This document shows positions 17,631 to 25,037 of a stretch of 64,000 nt of DNA, in pieces. A model generated the notes under the pieces. It saw nothing but the letters and a program-made list of their open reading frames with translations. It was not told the origin of the DNA and searched no databases. Numbering within the stretch: the stretch's first letter is position 1; each line of letters starts with the position of its first letter. Source of the stretch: Stutzerimonas balearica DSM 6083 (lineage in GTDB: Bacteria > Pseudomonadota > Gammaproteobacteria > Pseudomonadales > Pseudomonadaceae); the NCBI RefSeq assembly GCF_000818015.1, contig NZ_CP007511.1, positions 1,412,001-1,476,000 on the forward strand. The letters are read 5' to 3'. The translations under genes were made by a program, and so were the position numbers.

Positions 17631-17729
17631 ATGACTACTTACCGCACCGACCGTTACTACCGCTACGACTGGCGATTTAGCCGCTTCACCGCCGCCGCGC
17701 TCAAACCTCACGACCGAACACTCGACTAG
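17631..17729 (+). CDS. Tyr-rich leader peptide 2 before DAHP synthase
   Basis: A 32-residue reading frame with a strong ribosome site (GAGGAAATGAGCC then ATG). It opens MTTYRTDRYYRYDWRF: four Tyr, one Trp and one Phe in 16 residues, with Arg between. It lies after the terminator and ends 44 nt before the DAHP synthase start. A hairpin at 17731-17754 separates its stop from the next ribosome site. The composition argues for a regulatory leader rather than a stable protein. It could be a second, translational control layer or a reinitiation leader. No homologue is recalled. Confidence 0.6.
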   Translation: MTTYRTDRYYRYDWRFSRFTAAALKPHDRTLD

Positions 17730-17730
17730 C

Positions 17731-17754
17731 GCCGACGCGGGAAACCGCGCCGGC
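17731..17754 (+). promoter_or_regulatory. Hairpin between leader 2 and DAHP synthase ribosome site
   Basis: GCCG-A-CGCGG pairs with CCGCG-C-CGGC around a GAAA tetraloop, 9 base pairs with one mismatch. No T-run follows, so it is not a terminator. It ends 2 nt before the AAGGAA ribosome site of the DAHP synthase and begins right after the leader 2 stop, where a stalled or terminating ribosome would disturb it. Confidence 0.6.
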
Positions 17755-17772
17755 CGAAGGAATCGCCAGATC

Positions 17773-18849
17773 ATGCATACCACCGCTACCGCCCAGAGCC
17801 TCATCGAGCCCAGTCCCAGCCAGGCTGGCGCCGCCCGCCGCAGTGCTCAACCCTTGCCCAGCCCCGCCGTCCTGCGTCAGCGCCTGCCCCTATCGGACGC
17901 GCTTGCCGCACGTGTACACGATGATCGCAACGCCATCCGCGCCGTGCTCGATGGTCGCGACCCACGCCTGTTGGTCGTCGTCGGCCCCTGTTCCCTGCAT
18001 GACCCCGTCGCCGCGCTGGAATACGCCGAACGTCTCGCCGCGCTGGCACCGGAGCTGAGCGACCAGCTGCTGCTGGTCATGCGCGCCTATGTGGAGAAGC
18101 CTCGGACCACCGTGGGCTGGAAAGGCCTGCTCTACGATCCGCATTTGGACGGCCGCGGCGACATGGCCGAGGGCTTGCGCCTGTCGCGTCGATTGATGCT
18201 GGACATCCTCGAAGCCGGACTGCCGTTGGCCACCGAGCTGCTGCAACCGATGGCGGCCAGCTACTTCGACGATCTGCTTGGCTGGGCCGCGATCGGCGCG
18301 CGCACCAGCGAGTCGCAGATCCACCGTGAGCTGGTCAGCGGGCTGGACTTGCCGGTGGGCTTCAAGAACGGCACCGACGGCAGCCTGACCATCGCCTGCG
18401 ATGCGATGCGCTCGGCCGCGCATCCCCATCGGCATTTCGGCATCGACGCGCTGGGCCACCCGGCGCTGCTGGAAACCCACGGCAACCCCGACACGCATCT
18501 CGTTCTGCGCGGCGGCCATCGCGGGCCGAATCACGATGCCGCGAGCGTGGCGCAGGCCCGGGCAGCGCTGGCCAAGCAGGGGATTGCCGTGCGGCTGGTG
18601 GTCGATTGCAGCCACGCCAACAGCGGCAAGGACCCCCTGCGCCAGCCGGCCGTGCTGGCAGAGGTTATCGAGCAGCGGCTGGCCGGCGATGTCAGCCTGC
18701 GCGGCGTGATGCTCGAGAGCAATCTGTTCGATGGTTGCCAGCCGCTGTCCGGCGAGCTGCGTTACGGCGTGTCGATCACCGATGGCTGCCTGGGCTGGAT
18801 CGGCACCGAGCGGCTGCTGCGCGAAACCGCCGAGGCGCTGCGCGGCTGA
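17773..18849 (+). CDS. Type I 3-deoxy-7-phosphoheptulonate (DAHP) synthase
   Basis: First enzyme of the shikimate pathway: condenses phosphoenolpyruvate with erythrose 4-phosphate. The 358-aa protein is of the AroF/AroG/AroH (type I-alpha) class. Seen are VVVGPCSLHDP (about 69-79), the metal and substrate region YVEKPRTTVGWKGL, FKNGTDGS, LRGGHRGPNHD and VDCSHANSGKDP. The N-terminal extension, where the feedback amino acid binds, is present. Which of the three letters applies depends on feedback specificity, which cannot be read here; the Tyr-rich leaders hint at a Tyr-responsive enzyme. The start is set by the AAGGAA site upstream. It follows two leader peptides and a terminator. Confidence 0.93.
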   Translation: MHTTATAQSLIEPSPSQAGAARRSAQPLPSPAVLRQRLPLSDALAARVHDDRNAIRAVLDGRDPRLLVVVGPCSLHDPVAALEYAERLAALAPELSDQLLLVMRAYVEKPRTTVGWKGLLYDPHLDGRGDMAEGLRLSRRLMLDILEAGLPLATELLQPMAASYFDDLLGWAAIGARTSESQIHRELVSGLDLPVGFKNGTDGSLTIACDAMRSAAHPHRHFGIDALGHPALLETHGNPDTHLVLRGGHRGPNHDAASVAQARAALAKQGIAVRLVVDCSHANSGKDPLRQPAVLAEVIEQRLAGDVSLRGVMLESNLFDGCQPLSGELRYGVSITDGCLGWIGTERLLRETAEALRG

Positions 18850-19228
18850 GATGCGCGGGTGGCGGACGGTGAATGTGCGGATGGCGACGGTGCGGTTCTC
18901 TGCCCCGGGGCCTGGCCGGGCGCGTGGCGGAGATCGCTGCGCGAGAGGTCCGTTCTGTGCCGTAGGGCCGATGGCCGCAGCCATCTACCGGCTCCGCCGG
19001 GCAAGGATGTGCTGGCAGAAAGCCTCCGGCTCGGGCCCTGTCGGTGGCTCGCTGTGGAAAGATCGCCGTGCGTGCTTTCCACCCTGCGCCTTCGTCGGCA
19101 GGAGGGCCCAAGCCGCACAGCGGCGTGGCTTGATCGCAGCCGCGGTCAGCTGGGTGTCGGCGGTGCTTGCGGCCGGTCGTCATCCTCGGCACCCTTTGCC
19201 GTCGTTTGCTCAACCGAAAGGCCCGCCC
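18850..19228. other. 379-bp gap with a degenerate repeat element
   Basis: No convincing gene. The stretch 18962-19087 looks like a decayed relative of the 13.2-kb element. It has a left end GTAGGGCCGATGGCCGCAGCC and a right end GTGGAAAGATCGCCGTGCGTGCTTTCCACCCTGC (19055-19087, quoted in part: GTGGAAAG / CTTTCCACCC). The rest is GC-rich sequence without a good ribosome site except for the one before the next gene. Confidence 0.5.
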
Positions 19229-19900
19229 ATGCATGATTACCAGTGGCTGCACGAATACTGCCTCAACCGCTTCGGCTCGGCCGCCGCGCTGGAGGCACGG
19301 CTGCCGCAGCCGCACACTGCCGAAGAGTTGCGCGCGCTGCCGGACGACCGCTACCTGTCGTTGATCGCCCTGCGCATCTTTCGCGCCGGCCTGAAACACA
19401 GCCTGGTCGACGCCAAGTGGCCCGCGTTCGAAAAGGCGTTCTTTGGTTTCCAGCCGGACAAGGTCGTGCTGATGGGCGGCGAGCACATCGAGCGTCTGAT
19501 GCAGAACGCCGAACTGATCCGTCACCTCGGCAAGTTGAAGAGCGTGCCACGCAACGCCCAGTTCGTACTCGACGTGGCGCGGGAGAAGGGCAGTTTCGGC
19601 AATCTGATCGCCGATTGGCCGGGCACCAACATCGTCGGTCTGTGGCGCTATCTGGCCAGGCAGGGCAGCCAATTGGGCGGCCTCTCCGCGCCGCGCCTGC
19701 TGCGCATGGTCGGCAAGGACACCTTCGTTCCCAGCAACGATGTGGTCGCCGCACTCAAGGCTCAGGAAATCATCGACAAGGCCCCCACCAGCCAGCGCGA
19801 TCTGGCCACGGTGCAGGCCGCCTTCAACCGCTGGCAGGAGCAGAGTGGCCGTTCGCTCTGCCAGCTCTCGGCGATGCTGGCGTTCACCGTGAATCATTGA
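19229..19900 (+). CDS. DNA-3-methyladenine glycosylase I-like protein (Tag family)
   Basis: A 223-aa HhH-GPD-type protein of the Tag group (COG2818). It has the Tag-like features SLIALRIFRAGLKHSLVDAKWPAFEKAFFGF, DKVVLMGGEHIERLMQN and PRNAQFVLDVAREKGSF-like helices. E. coli Tag uses Cys/His residues near both ends as a zinc snap. The N-terminal Cys and the C-terminal His-X3-Cys are not found here, as in several long-branch Tag homologues, so excision of 3-methyladenine is inferred. The start MHDYQWL follows a GAAAGG site; upstream in-frame sequence is noncoding. Confidence 0.75.
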   Translation: MHDYQWLHEYCLNRFGSAAALEARLPQPHTAEELRALPDDRYLSLIALRIFRAGLKHSLVDAKWPAFEKAFFGFQPDKVVLMGGEHIERLMQNAELIRHLGKLKSVPRNAQFVLDVAREKGSFGNLIADWPGTNIVGLWRYLARQGSQLGGLSAPRLLRMVGKDTFVPSNDVVAALKAQEIIDKAPTSQRDLATVQAAFNRWQEQSGRSLCQLSAMLAFTVNH

Positions 19901-19974
19901 TCGCCCGCTCCTGCGGCGATGCTGCGACGCTTTGCCTCGTTTCGCCGTTGCGGTGGCGGGCATAGAGTTCAAAC

Positions 19975-20346
19975 ATGACCAGCGTCAAGAAAAACCGCAG
20001 CCTGCTCGCCTGGATGTTGCTGATCCTCATCCTCGCGAACGCCTATGCCTGCGCGCTGGAACATGCCACTCACATCGGTTTTCGCCTGGCGCTGGGTGGC
20101 CCGGCGTTGTGCCTGTCAGACCCCGATGCGCCCGGCGCCGATGCGGCGCTTAGCCTCGGGCACGCGCATGAGTCGGCCGACATGCCGTTCGATTGCCCGC
20201 TGTGCAGCTCGCTGCTGCTGCTCGGCGCTCTTCTGCTGTGTCTGGGCTGGCTCGGCCGCCCCGCCAGGCAGCGGTTGCGGGCCGCAGACGGACCCTTGCG
20301 CACGCCACGTGCGCATTGGCCGTCGCTGAATCCTCGCGCACCCTGA
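19975..20346 (+). CDS. DUF2946 family membrane/exported protein
   Basis: A 123-aa protein with a hydrophobic N-terminal segment (about 11-27, LAWMLLILILANAYACA), a middle part with HAHESADMPFDCPLCSS, and a second hydrophobic segment (about 76-92). The small size and the CPLC motif are typical of DUF2946 proteins, which often neighbour copper or TonB-related genes. The Cys/His motif could bind metal, but this is inference. The Arg-rich C-terminus is weakly conserved in the family. Confidence 0.65.
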   Translation: MTSVKKNRSLLAWMLLILILANAYACALEHATHIGFRLALGGPALCLSDPDAPGADAALSLGHAHESADMPFDCPLCSSLLLLGALLLCLGWLGRPARQRLRAADGPLRTPRAHWPSLNPRAP

Positions 20347-20371
20347 TTCGCTCCTGAACCTTGCCCGGTCT

Positions 20372-20394
20372 CCGGCGGCTTCGGCTGCCGGTTT
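20372..20394 (+). terminator. Hairpin after the DUF2946 gene
   Basis: CCGGCGGC-TTCG-GCTGCCGG with one mismatch, followed by TTT. It lies 25 nt after the stop codon at 20346 and before the next ribosome site. Moderate terminator candidate. Confidence 0.45.
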
Positions 20395-20435
20395 GTCGTG
20401 CCGCGTTCGGCGTGGCTCACTCAGGAGAAACCAAT

Positions 20436-20987
20436 ATGACCGCGATGGAAAGATTTGCCCGGGCCGAAGGCCGCGCAGCCTATCGCCTGCCGTTTCCGGA
20501 CTTCCCCAGCCATGCACGTAGCTTCGTGCATCTGGATGCCAGGCTACTGCCGTATTGGCATGCACTGTTCGATGTATGCCCCGGTTTGCTCAAACTGGAC
20601 CCGCCCGACGGGCTGAACCTGTTTCGCCAGTTCATGACCTGGGCCTACGGGCGACAGCTGGCGCTCGACTGGACCCTTCACCTCAATGTCTGCCGCTGGT
20701 TGCTGGGTTCGCCCTACGGCAGCCGGGTCGACGACGAACTGGTCGACGCGATGCTGGTGGCGGCGGCGGCGCGCTGGGTCAGCAGCGATGAAAGCCCGGC
20801 GCTAGGCGTCGTGCTTGGTTGGCAGGGCGGGCCGTGCGTCTACGACTGGAAGCCGCGACTGCGGCTGGGCGGTCGTCAGCCGGCTGCCGAGGCCGAGGAG
20901 CTGCCGCCGTTGCCCTGGGATTTCGCCTGGTGTCCGTTGTCCAGCACGGGCGCGACGGCGTTCCGCCGCTGGCTGCAGGTGTCGTGA
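20436..20987 (+). CDS. Hypothetical protein, 183 aa
   Basis: Not recognised. The reading is supported by a CAGGAG site 8 nt before the ATG, typical codon use and a composition of a folded soluble protein. It contains many aromatic residues (LPYWHALFDVCPG, FMTWAYGRQLALDWTLHL, LPPLPWDFAWCPLSS) and no signal peptide. It ends overlapping the ATG of the next small frame (TGATG at 20985-20989). The same strand continues to cydP, so it could be co-transcribed with the oxidase, but no link in function is visible. Confidence 0.6.
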   Translation: MTAMERFARAEGRAAYRLPFPDFPSHARSFVHLDARLLPYWHALFDVCPGLLKLDPPDGLNLFRQFMTWAYGRQLALDWTLHLNVCRWLLGSPYGSRVDDELVDAMLVAAAARWVSSDESPALGVVLGWQGGPCVYDWKPRLRLGGRQPAAEAEELPPLPWDFAWCPLSSTGATAFRRWLQVS

Positions 20988-21382
20988 TGCGACAGCCTGC
21001 CGCAGCAGGGCGGCTCTGTGGCGTGCGCTTTCCCATGGGCGGCGGCAGAGTCGGTCGACACCTGCCGGGCTATCTGGCGGCCGCGTTGATCTGGCGCAGT
21101 TTTGCCGCGGGTTGTCTGGCTGCCTTCGCCGGCCCGGCATCTACGCTTGTGCGGTCGGCTCCGCACGAGTGCGCAGGGCCTGCGGCAGGCTGTCGCAATT
21201 GTTGCCGTTTCGCCTGCGCCGGACACTGCGCCCGTCTGGTGCCGGAGCATTCCACGGCAAGGCGCGAGGCAAGGCGATTGAGCCGGGCAGCCATGGCCGG
21301 TCAAGGCCCTCGCCCCATCGGGGGCCGTCAATCGCAGACTGCGCATCGGCTCGCCGGGCGCAGCGGCGACGCGACGCGTTGA
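20987..21382 (+). CDS. Hypothetical Cys-rich protein, doubtful
   Basis: A 131-codon frame that starts by TGATG overlap with the previous gene. It has one hydrophobic stretch (about 30-50) and a Cys cluster, HECAGPAAGCRNCCRF. The second half is Arg-rich and reads like noncoding GC-rich sequence. No homologue is recalled. The overlap and cysteine cluster are the only support; the alternative is a 400-bp noncoding leader of the cyd operon. Confidence 0.3.
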   Translation: MRQPAAAGRLCGVRFPMGGGRVGRHLPGYLAAALIWRSFAAGCLAAFAGPASTLVRSAPHECAGPAAGCRNCCRFACAGHCARLVPEHSTARREARRLSRAAMAGQGPRPIGGRQSQTAHRLAGRSGDATR

Positions 21383-21395
21383 AGGAGCAAGAGGC

Positions 21396-21575
21396 ATGTT
21401 CAAGTCATCCCTGCGACGCGATGTCGTCATCATCCTGCTGGTCAAGCTCGCCATTCTTATAAGCATAAAAATCATCTGGTTCGATGCGCCCAGCATTCCG
21501 CAAAACGGTTCGGCACGCGTGGCCGAGCACTTGCTTGAATCACGAAGCCAGAACTTCGAGGGAGGGCCGAGATGA
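21396..21575 (+). CDS. cydP: CydP, small subunit candidate of cytochrome bd oxidase
   Basis: A 59-aa single-pass membrane protein. It begins [20 protein letters not shown], has one membrane span (about 10-28), and ends with a polar part containing RVAEHLL. The pattern of LLVKLA within a single span, followed by W-F and an AEHLL segment, fits the CydP family of putative small subunits found directly before cydA in proteobacteria. It has a GAAGGAGC ribosome site and overlaps the cydA start by four bases (ATGA), indicating translational coupling. Confidence 0.8.
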   Translation: MFKSSLRRDVVIILLVKLAILISIKIIWFDAPSIPQNGSARVAEHLLESRSQNFEGGPR

Positions 21576-23209
21576 TCTCGGAAAGCGTTGTCGATCTATC
21601 CCGTCTGCAGTTCGCCATGACGGCGATGTACCACTTTCTGTTCGTGCCGCTGACGCTCGGGCTGGCGTTCCTGCTCGCCATCATGGAGTCGGTCTATGTA
21701 ATGACCGGCAAGCAGGTGTACCAGGACATGGTCAAGTTCTGGGGCAAGCTGTTCGGCATCAACTTCGCCCTGGGCGTCACTACCGGGCTGACCATGGAGT
21801 TCCAGTTCGGCACCAATTGGGCCTACTACAGCCACTATGTCGGCGACATCTTCGGTGCGCCGCTGGCGATCGAAGGGTTGATGGCGTTCTTCCTCGAATC
21901 GACCTTCATCGGGCTGTTCTTCTTCGGCTGGGACCGCCTTTCCAAGGTGCAGCACCTGGCGGTGACCTGGCTGGTGGCGCTGGGTTCGAACCTGTCGGCG
22001 CTGTGGATTCTCATCGCCAACGGTTGGATGCAGAACCCGGTGGGCTCGGAGTTCAACTTCGAAACCATGCGCATGGAGCTGGTGGATTTCGGCGCATTGC
22101 TGTTCAACCCGGTGGCGCAGGTCAAGTTCGTTCACACGGTGTCGGCCGGTTATGTCACCGGGGCGATATTCGTGCTGGCGATTTCTTCCTTCTATCTGTT
22201 GAAGAAGCGCGACCTGGGCTTCGCCCGTCGTTCGTTCGCCATCGCCGCGGTGTTCGGCCTGGCGTCGACGATCTCGGTGATCATCCTCGGCGATGAATCC
22301 GGCTACGAAATCGGCGATGTGCAGAAGGTCAAGCTGGCGGCCATCGAGGCGGAGTGGGAGACCCATCCTGCGCCGGCCGGCTTCACCTTGTTCGGTCTGC
22401 CGAATCAGGATGCCCAGCGCACCGACTACGCGGTGAAGATTCCCTATGTGCTCGGGCTGATCGCAACCCGTTCGCTGGACGAGCAGGTCACCGGTATCAA
22501 GGATCTGATCGCCGACCACGAGCGGCGCATTCGCAACGGCATCCTGGCCTACGAGCGGCTGCAACGGCTGCGTGGCGGTGACAAGTCGGCCGAGGCGATT
22601 GCCGCATTCAACGAGGTCAAGGGCGACCTTGGCTACGGCCTGCTGCTGAAGAAGTACACCGCCGATGTGGTGGATGCCACCGATGAGCAGATCAAGCAGG
22701 CCGCGCTCGATACCATTCCTGACGTGTTCAGTCTGTTCTGGACGTTCCGCGTGATGGTCGCCTCGGGCTTCCTGATGCTGCTGCTATTCGCCCTCGCCAG
22801 CTGGGCCTCGATCAAGCGGGATGCGGAAAGCAAGCCCTGGCTATTGCGTTTCGCGCTGTTCAGCCTGCCGTTGCCTTGGATTGCCGCGCAGACCGGCTGG
22901 TATGTGGCCGAGCACGGCCGCCAGCCCTGGTCGATCGGCGAGGTGTTGCCGACGCATCTGTCCACCTCGACGCTGGCTGCGGGCGACATCTGGGGCTCGT
23001 TGATCGCCCTGGTGGGCTTCTACAGCCTGCTGTTGGTGGTGGAAATGTTTTTGATGATCCGCTTTGCACGCCTCGGCCCCAGCAGCCTGCATACCGGGCG
23101 TTACCACTTCGAACGTGGGCAGGCCGCAGCCGGCCAGGCGCCGAAATCGCCTGAGGCGATTGCGAGGCCTGTCGCAAAGGATGCCCCCACCGAACCTACC
23201 ACCGTGTGA
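21572..23209 (+). CDS. cydA: Cytochrome bd ubiquinol oxidase subunit I (CydA), long Q-loop type
   Basis: Quinol-oxidising subunit of cytochrome bd, which reduces O2 to water in the inner membrane without proton pumping. The 545-aa protein begins [19 protein letters not shown], with the heme b595 His in its first helix, and contains the GRQPW motif. It has the long C-terminal Q-loop typical of E. coli CydA ([20 protein letters not shown]), not the short loop of pseudomonad CioA. It is translationally coupled to cydP and followed after 10 nt by cydB. Ligands for the hemes were not all checked one by one. Confidence 0.95.
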   Translation: MISESVVDLSRLQFAMTAMYHFLFVPLTLGLAFLLAIMESVYVMTGKQVYQDMVKFWGKLFGINFALGVTTGLTMEFQFGTNWAYYSHYVGDIFGAPLAIEGLMAFFLESTFIGLFFFGWDRLSKVQHLAVTWLVALGSNLSALWILIANGWMQNPVGSEFNFETMRMELVDFGALLFNPVAQVKFVHTVSAGYVTGAIFVLAISSFYLLKKRDLGFARRSFAIAAVFGLASTISVIILGDESGYEIGDVQKVKLAAIEAEWETHPAPAGFTLFGLPNQDAQRTDYAVKIPYVLGLIATRSLDEQVTGIKDLIADHERRIRNGILAYERLQRLRGGDKSAEAIAAFNEVKGDLGYGLLLKKYTADVVDATDEQIKQAALDTIPDVFSLFWTFRVMVASGFLMLLLFALASWASIKRDAESKPWLLRFALFSLPLPWIAAQTGWYVAEHGRQPWSIGEVLPTHLSTSTLAAGDIWGSLIALVGFYSLLLVVEMFLMIRFARLGPSSLHTGRYHFERGQAAAGQAPKSPEAIARPVAKDAPTEPTTV

Positions 23210-23219
23210 GGTAACGAAG

Positions 23220-24362
23220 ATGTTCGATTACGAAGTGCTCAAACTCGTATGGTGGGTGCTGATCGGTGTGCTCCTGATCGGCTTCGCCCTGACCGATGGC
23301 TTCGACATGGGCGCCATGGCGCTGATGCCCTTCGTCGGCAAGACCGACAACGAGCGGCGCGCGGCGATCAATACGATTGCGCCGCACTGGGACGGCAACC
23401 AGGTGTGGTTCATTACCGCCGGTGGCGCGCTGTTCGCCGCCTGGCCGATGGTCTATGCGGTGGCGTTCTCCGGGCTGTACTGGGCCATGTTGCTGGTGCT
23501 GTTCGCGCTGTTCTGCCGGCCGGTGGGCTTCGACTATCGCAGCAAGGTCGAAGACCCGCGCTGGCGCAATGCCTGGGACTGGGCGCTGTTCGTCGGTGGT
23601 GCGGTGCCGGCGCTGGTGTTCGGCGTGGCCTTCGGCAACCTGTTTATCGGGCTGCCGTTCCAGCTCGACGAGCTGATGCGCTCGACCTACCAGGGCTCGT
23701 TCTTTGCGTTGCTCAATCCGTTTGCGCTGCTCTGTGGCATCGTCAGCCTGAGCATGCTCTGCGCTCACGGCGGTGCCTGGCTGATGCTTCGCACCGATGG
23801 CGCACTGGGCGAGCGCTCGCGCCAGGCGACGCGGTTGTGCGCACTGGTGTTCCTGCTCGGCTTCCTCGCCGCGGGTGCCTGGCTGGCGCTGGGCATTCAC
23901 GGTTTTAGCCAGCTGTCGGTGAGTGACCCGGGCGCGGCGCTCAATCCGCTGCTGGACAAGCAGGTGGCGCAGGACAATGTCGGCTGGTTGGCCAACTACG
24001 GTCGCTATCCGCTGACCCTCATCGCGCCCATCGCCGGCGTGGTCGGTGCCTTGCTGGCACTGCTTGGCTCGACCCGCAACCACGGTGGCGTAAGTTTTCT
24101 CGGCACCAGCCTGATGATCGTCGGCAGCATCTGCACTGCCGGGTTCGCGCTGTTTCCGTTCGTTTTCCCGTCGAGCCTGGACCCGGCATCGAGCCTGACC
24201 TTGTGGGACGCGGTGTCGAGCCACAAGACCTTGGGGATCATGTTCGTGGTGGCGTGCATCTTCGTGCCACTGATCCTCTGCTACACGCTCTGGAGCTATG
24301 TGCGGATGTGGGGGCGGATCAACCAGCAGACCATCGAAGCCAATCCGCATGGCCTGTATTGA
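23220..24362 (+). CDS. cydB: Cytochrome bd ubiquinol oxidase subunit II (CydB)
   Basis: Integral-membrane partner of CydA, 380 aa (E. coli CydB is 379). The N-terminus MFDYEVLKLVWWVLIGVLLI and the following GFALTDGFDMG are characteristic. About eight or nine hydrophobic segments are visible. The GAGGTAACG ribosome site lies between the cydA stop and the ATG, so upstream in-frame sequence is cydA shadow. A 150-bp gap with hairpins follows before cydX. Confidence 0.95.
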   Translation: MFDYEVLKLVWWVLIGVLLIGFALTDGFDMGAMALMPFVGKTDNERRAAINTIAPHWDGNQVWFITAGGALFAAWPMVYAVAFSGLYWAMLLVLFALFCRPVGFDYRSKVEDPRWRNAWDWALFVGGAVPALVFGVAFGNLFIGLPFQLDELMRSTYQGSFFALLNPFALLCGIVSLSMLCAHGGAWLMLRTDGALGERSRQATRLCALVFLLGFLAAGAWLALGIHGFSQLSVSDPGAALNPLLDKQVAQDNVGWLANYGRYPLTLIAPIAGVVGALLALLGSTRNHGGVSFLGTSLMIVGSICTAGFALFPFVFPSSLDPASSLTLWDAVSSHKTLGIMFVVACIFVPLILCYTLWSYVRMWGRINQQTIEANPHGLY

Positions 24363-24367
24363 GATAC

Positions 24368-24408
24368 CCGGCGTTTGCGCAACGCCGGTTCGCGGCGCAC
24401 CTGCGCCG
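24368..24408 (+). other. Double hairpin between cydB and cydX
   Basis: CCGGCGTT (24368-24375) pairs with AACGCCGG (24381-24388) around TGCGC. A second stem, CGGCGCA with TGCGCCG, follows at about 24392-24408. There is no T-run. The location inside an operon suggests a role in mRNA stability or partial attenuation of cydX-ybgE, or a short repeat. Confidence 0.6.
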
Positions 24409-24513
24409 TCCTTAATTCAAGCGGGTGGGCAACGGCTGCCCTCGCGCAGAATTTCCGGCTTGTACGGCGCTGCCTGCTTCATCGGTGCCCATCCGGGCCA
24501 AGGAGAATGAACG

Positions 24514-24639
24514 ATGTGGTACTTCACCTGGATTCTTGGCGTGTTGCTGGCCTGCAGCTTCGGCATCATCAACGCGCTCTGGCTGGAGGCAACCCAGGAC
24601 CTCGATGCGCCGGCGAATGATGAACACGCCCGACGCTGA
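24514..24639 (+). CDS. cydX: CydX, small subunit of cytochrome bd oxidase
   Basis: A 41-aa single-pass membrane protein beginning MWYFTWILGVLLACSFGIIN, nearly the E. coli CydX start. CydX is needed for stability of the CydAB heme site. It has an AAGGAGAA ribosome site. It lies 151 nt after cydB, a larger gap than the usual few bases, and overlaps the start of ybgE. Confidence 0.93.
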   Translation: MWYFTWILGVLLACSFGIINALWLEATQDLDAPANDEHARR

Positions 24640-24922
24640 GTCAGCATTCGTGTACCGGCCGGCCGCGCGTACGCTGTCCTTGCTGCTGGCCAGCCCGCTG
24701 GCGCTGTTGCTGCTGATCCATCCGGCCGCGATGCTCGATGGCCAGGATGGCTATAGCCATCCGCAACTGCTGCTGGTGATGTGGGGCATCTCGGCGGGCT
24801 TCGTTCATGGCGTCGGGTTCGTTCCGACCAATCGCCCGGTGCGTTGGGGCCTCGGGCCGCTGCCGGCCTGGGGCCTGTGCGCGCTGGGCTATTGGATTCT
24901 GGCTCGAGCGCTGCTGGGGTAG
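24605..24922 (+). CDS. ybgE: Cyd operon protein YbgE
   Basis: A small inner-membrane protein of the YbgE family (about 101-105 aa), commonly the last gene of cydABX operons. It has three hydrophobic segments and the family motif ISAGFVHGVGFVP (E. coli: VCAGVIHGVGFRP). Two starts are possible: ATG at 24605 (MRRRMMN) with AGGA 5 nt before it, or ATG at 24617 (MMNTPD). The first is chosen for its ribosome site. It overlaps cydX by 35 nt. Its role in oxidase assembly is not defined. Confidence 0.8.
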   Translation: MRRRMMNTPDAESAFVYRPAARTLSLLLASPLALLLLIHPAAMLDGQDGYSHPQLLLVMWGISAGFVHGVGFVPTNRPVRWGLGPLPAWGLCALGYWILARALLG

Positions 24923-25037
24923 CGGCGCTAGACGATTTGTCGCAGTTCATTCGTCACAATTGGACCAATGAAATTTGCTTATCGCCCCGATAGGCGGCAT
25001 AGTCGCGCGATTCCAATTTCCAGACACGGTCGTGCCC

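Noticed and set aside
20876..21496. Minus-strand frame of 206 codons opposite the unknown genes before cydP
   Set aside because: No ribosome site, it runs across cydP, and the composition is that of noncoding GC-rich sequence.
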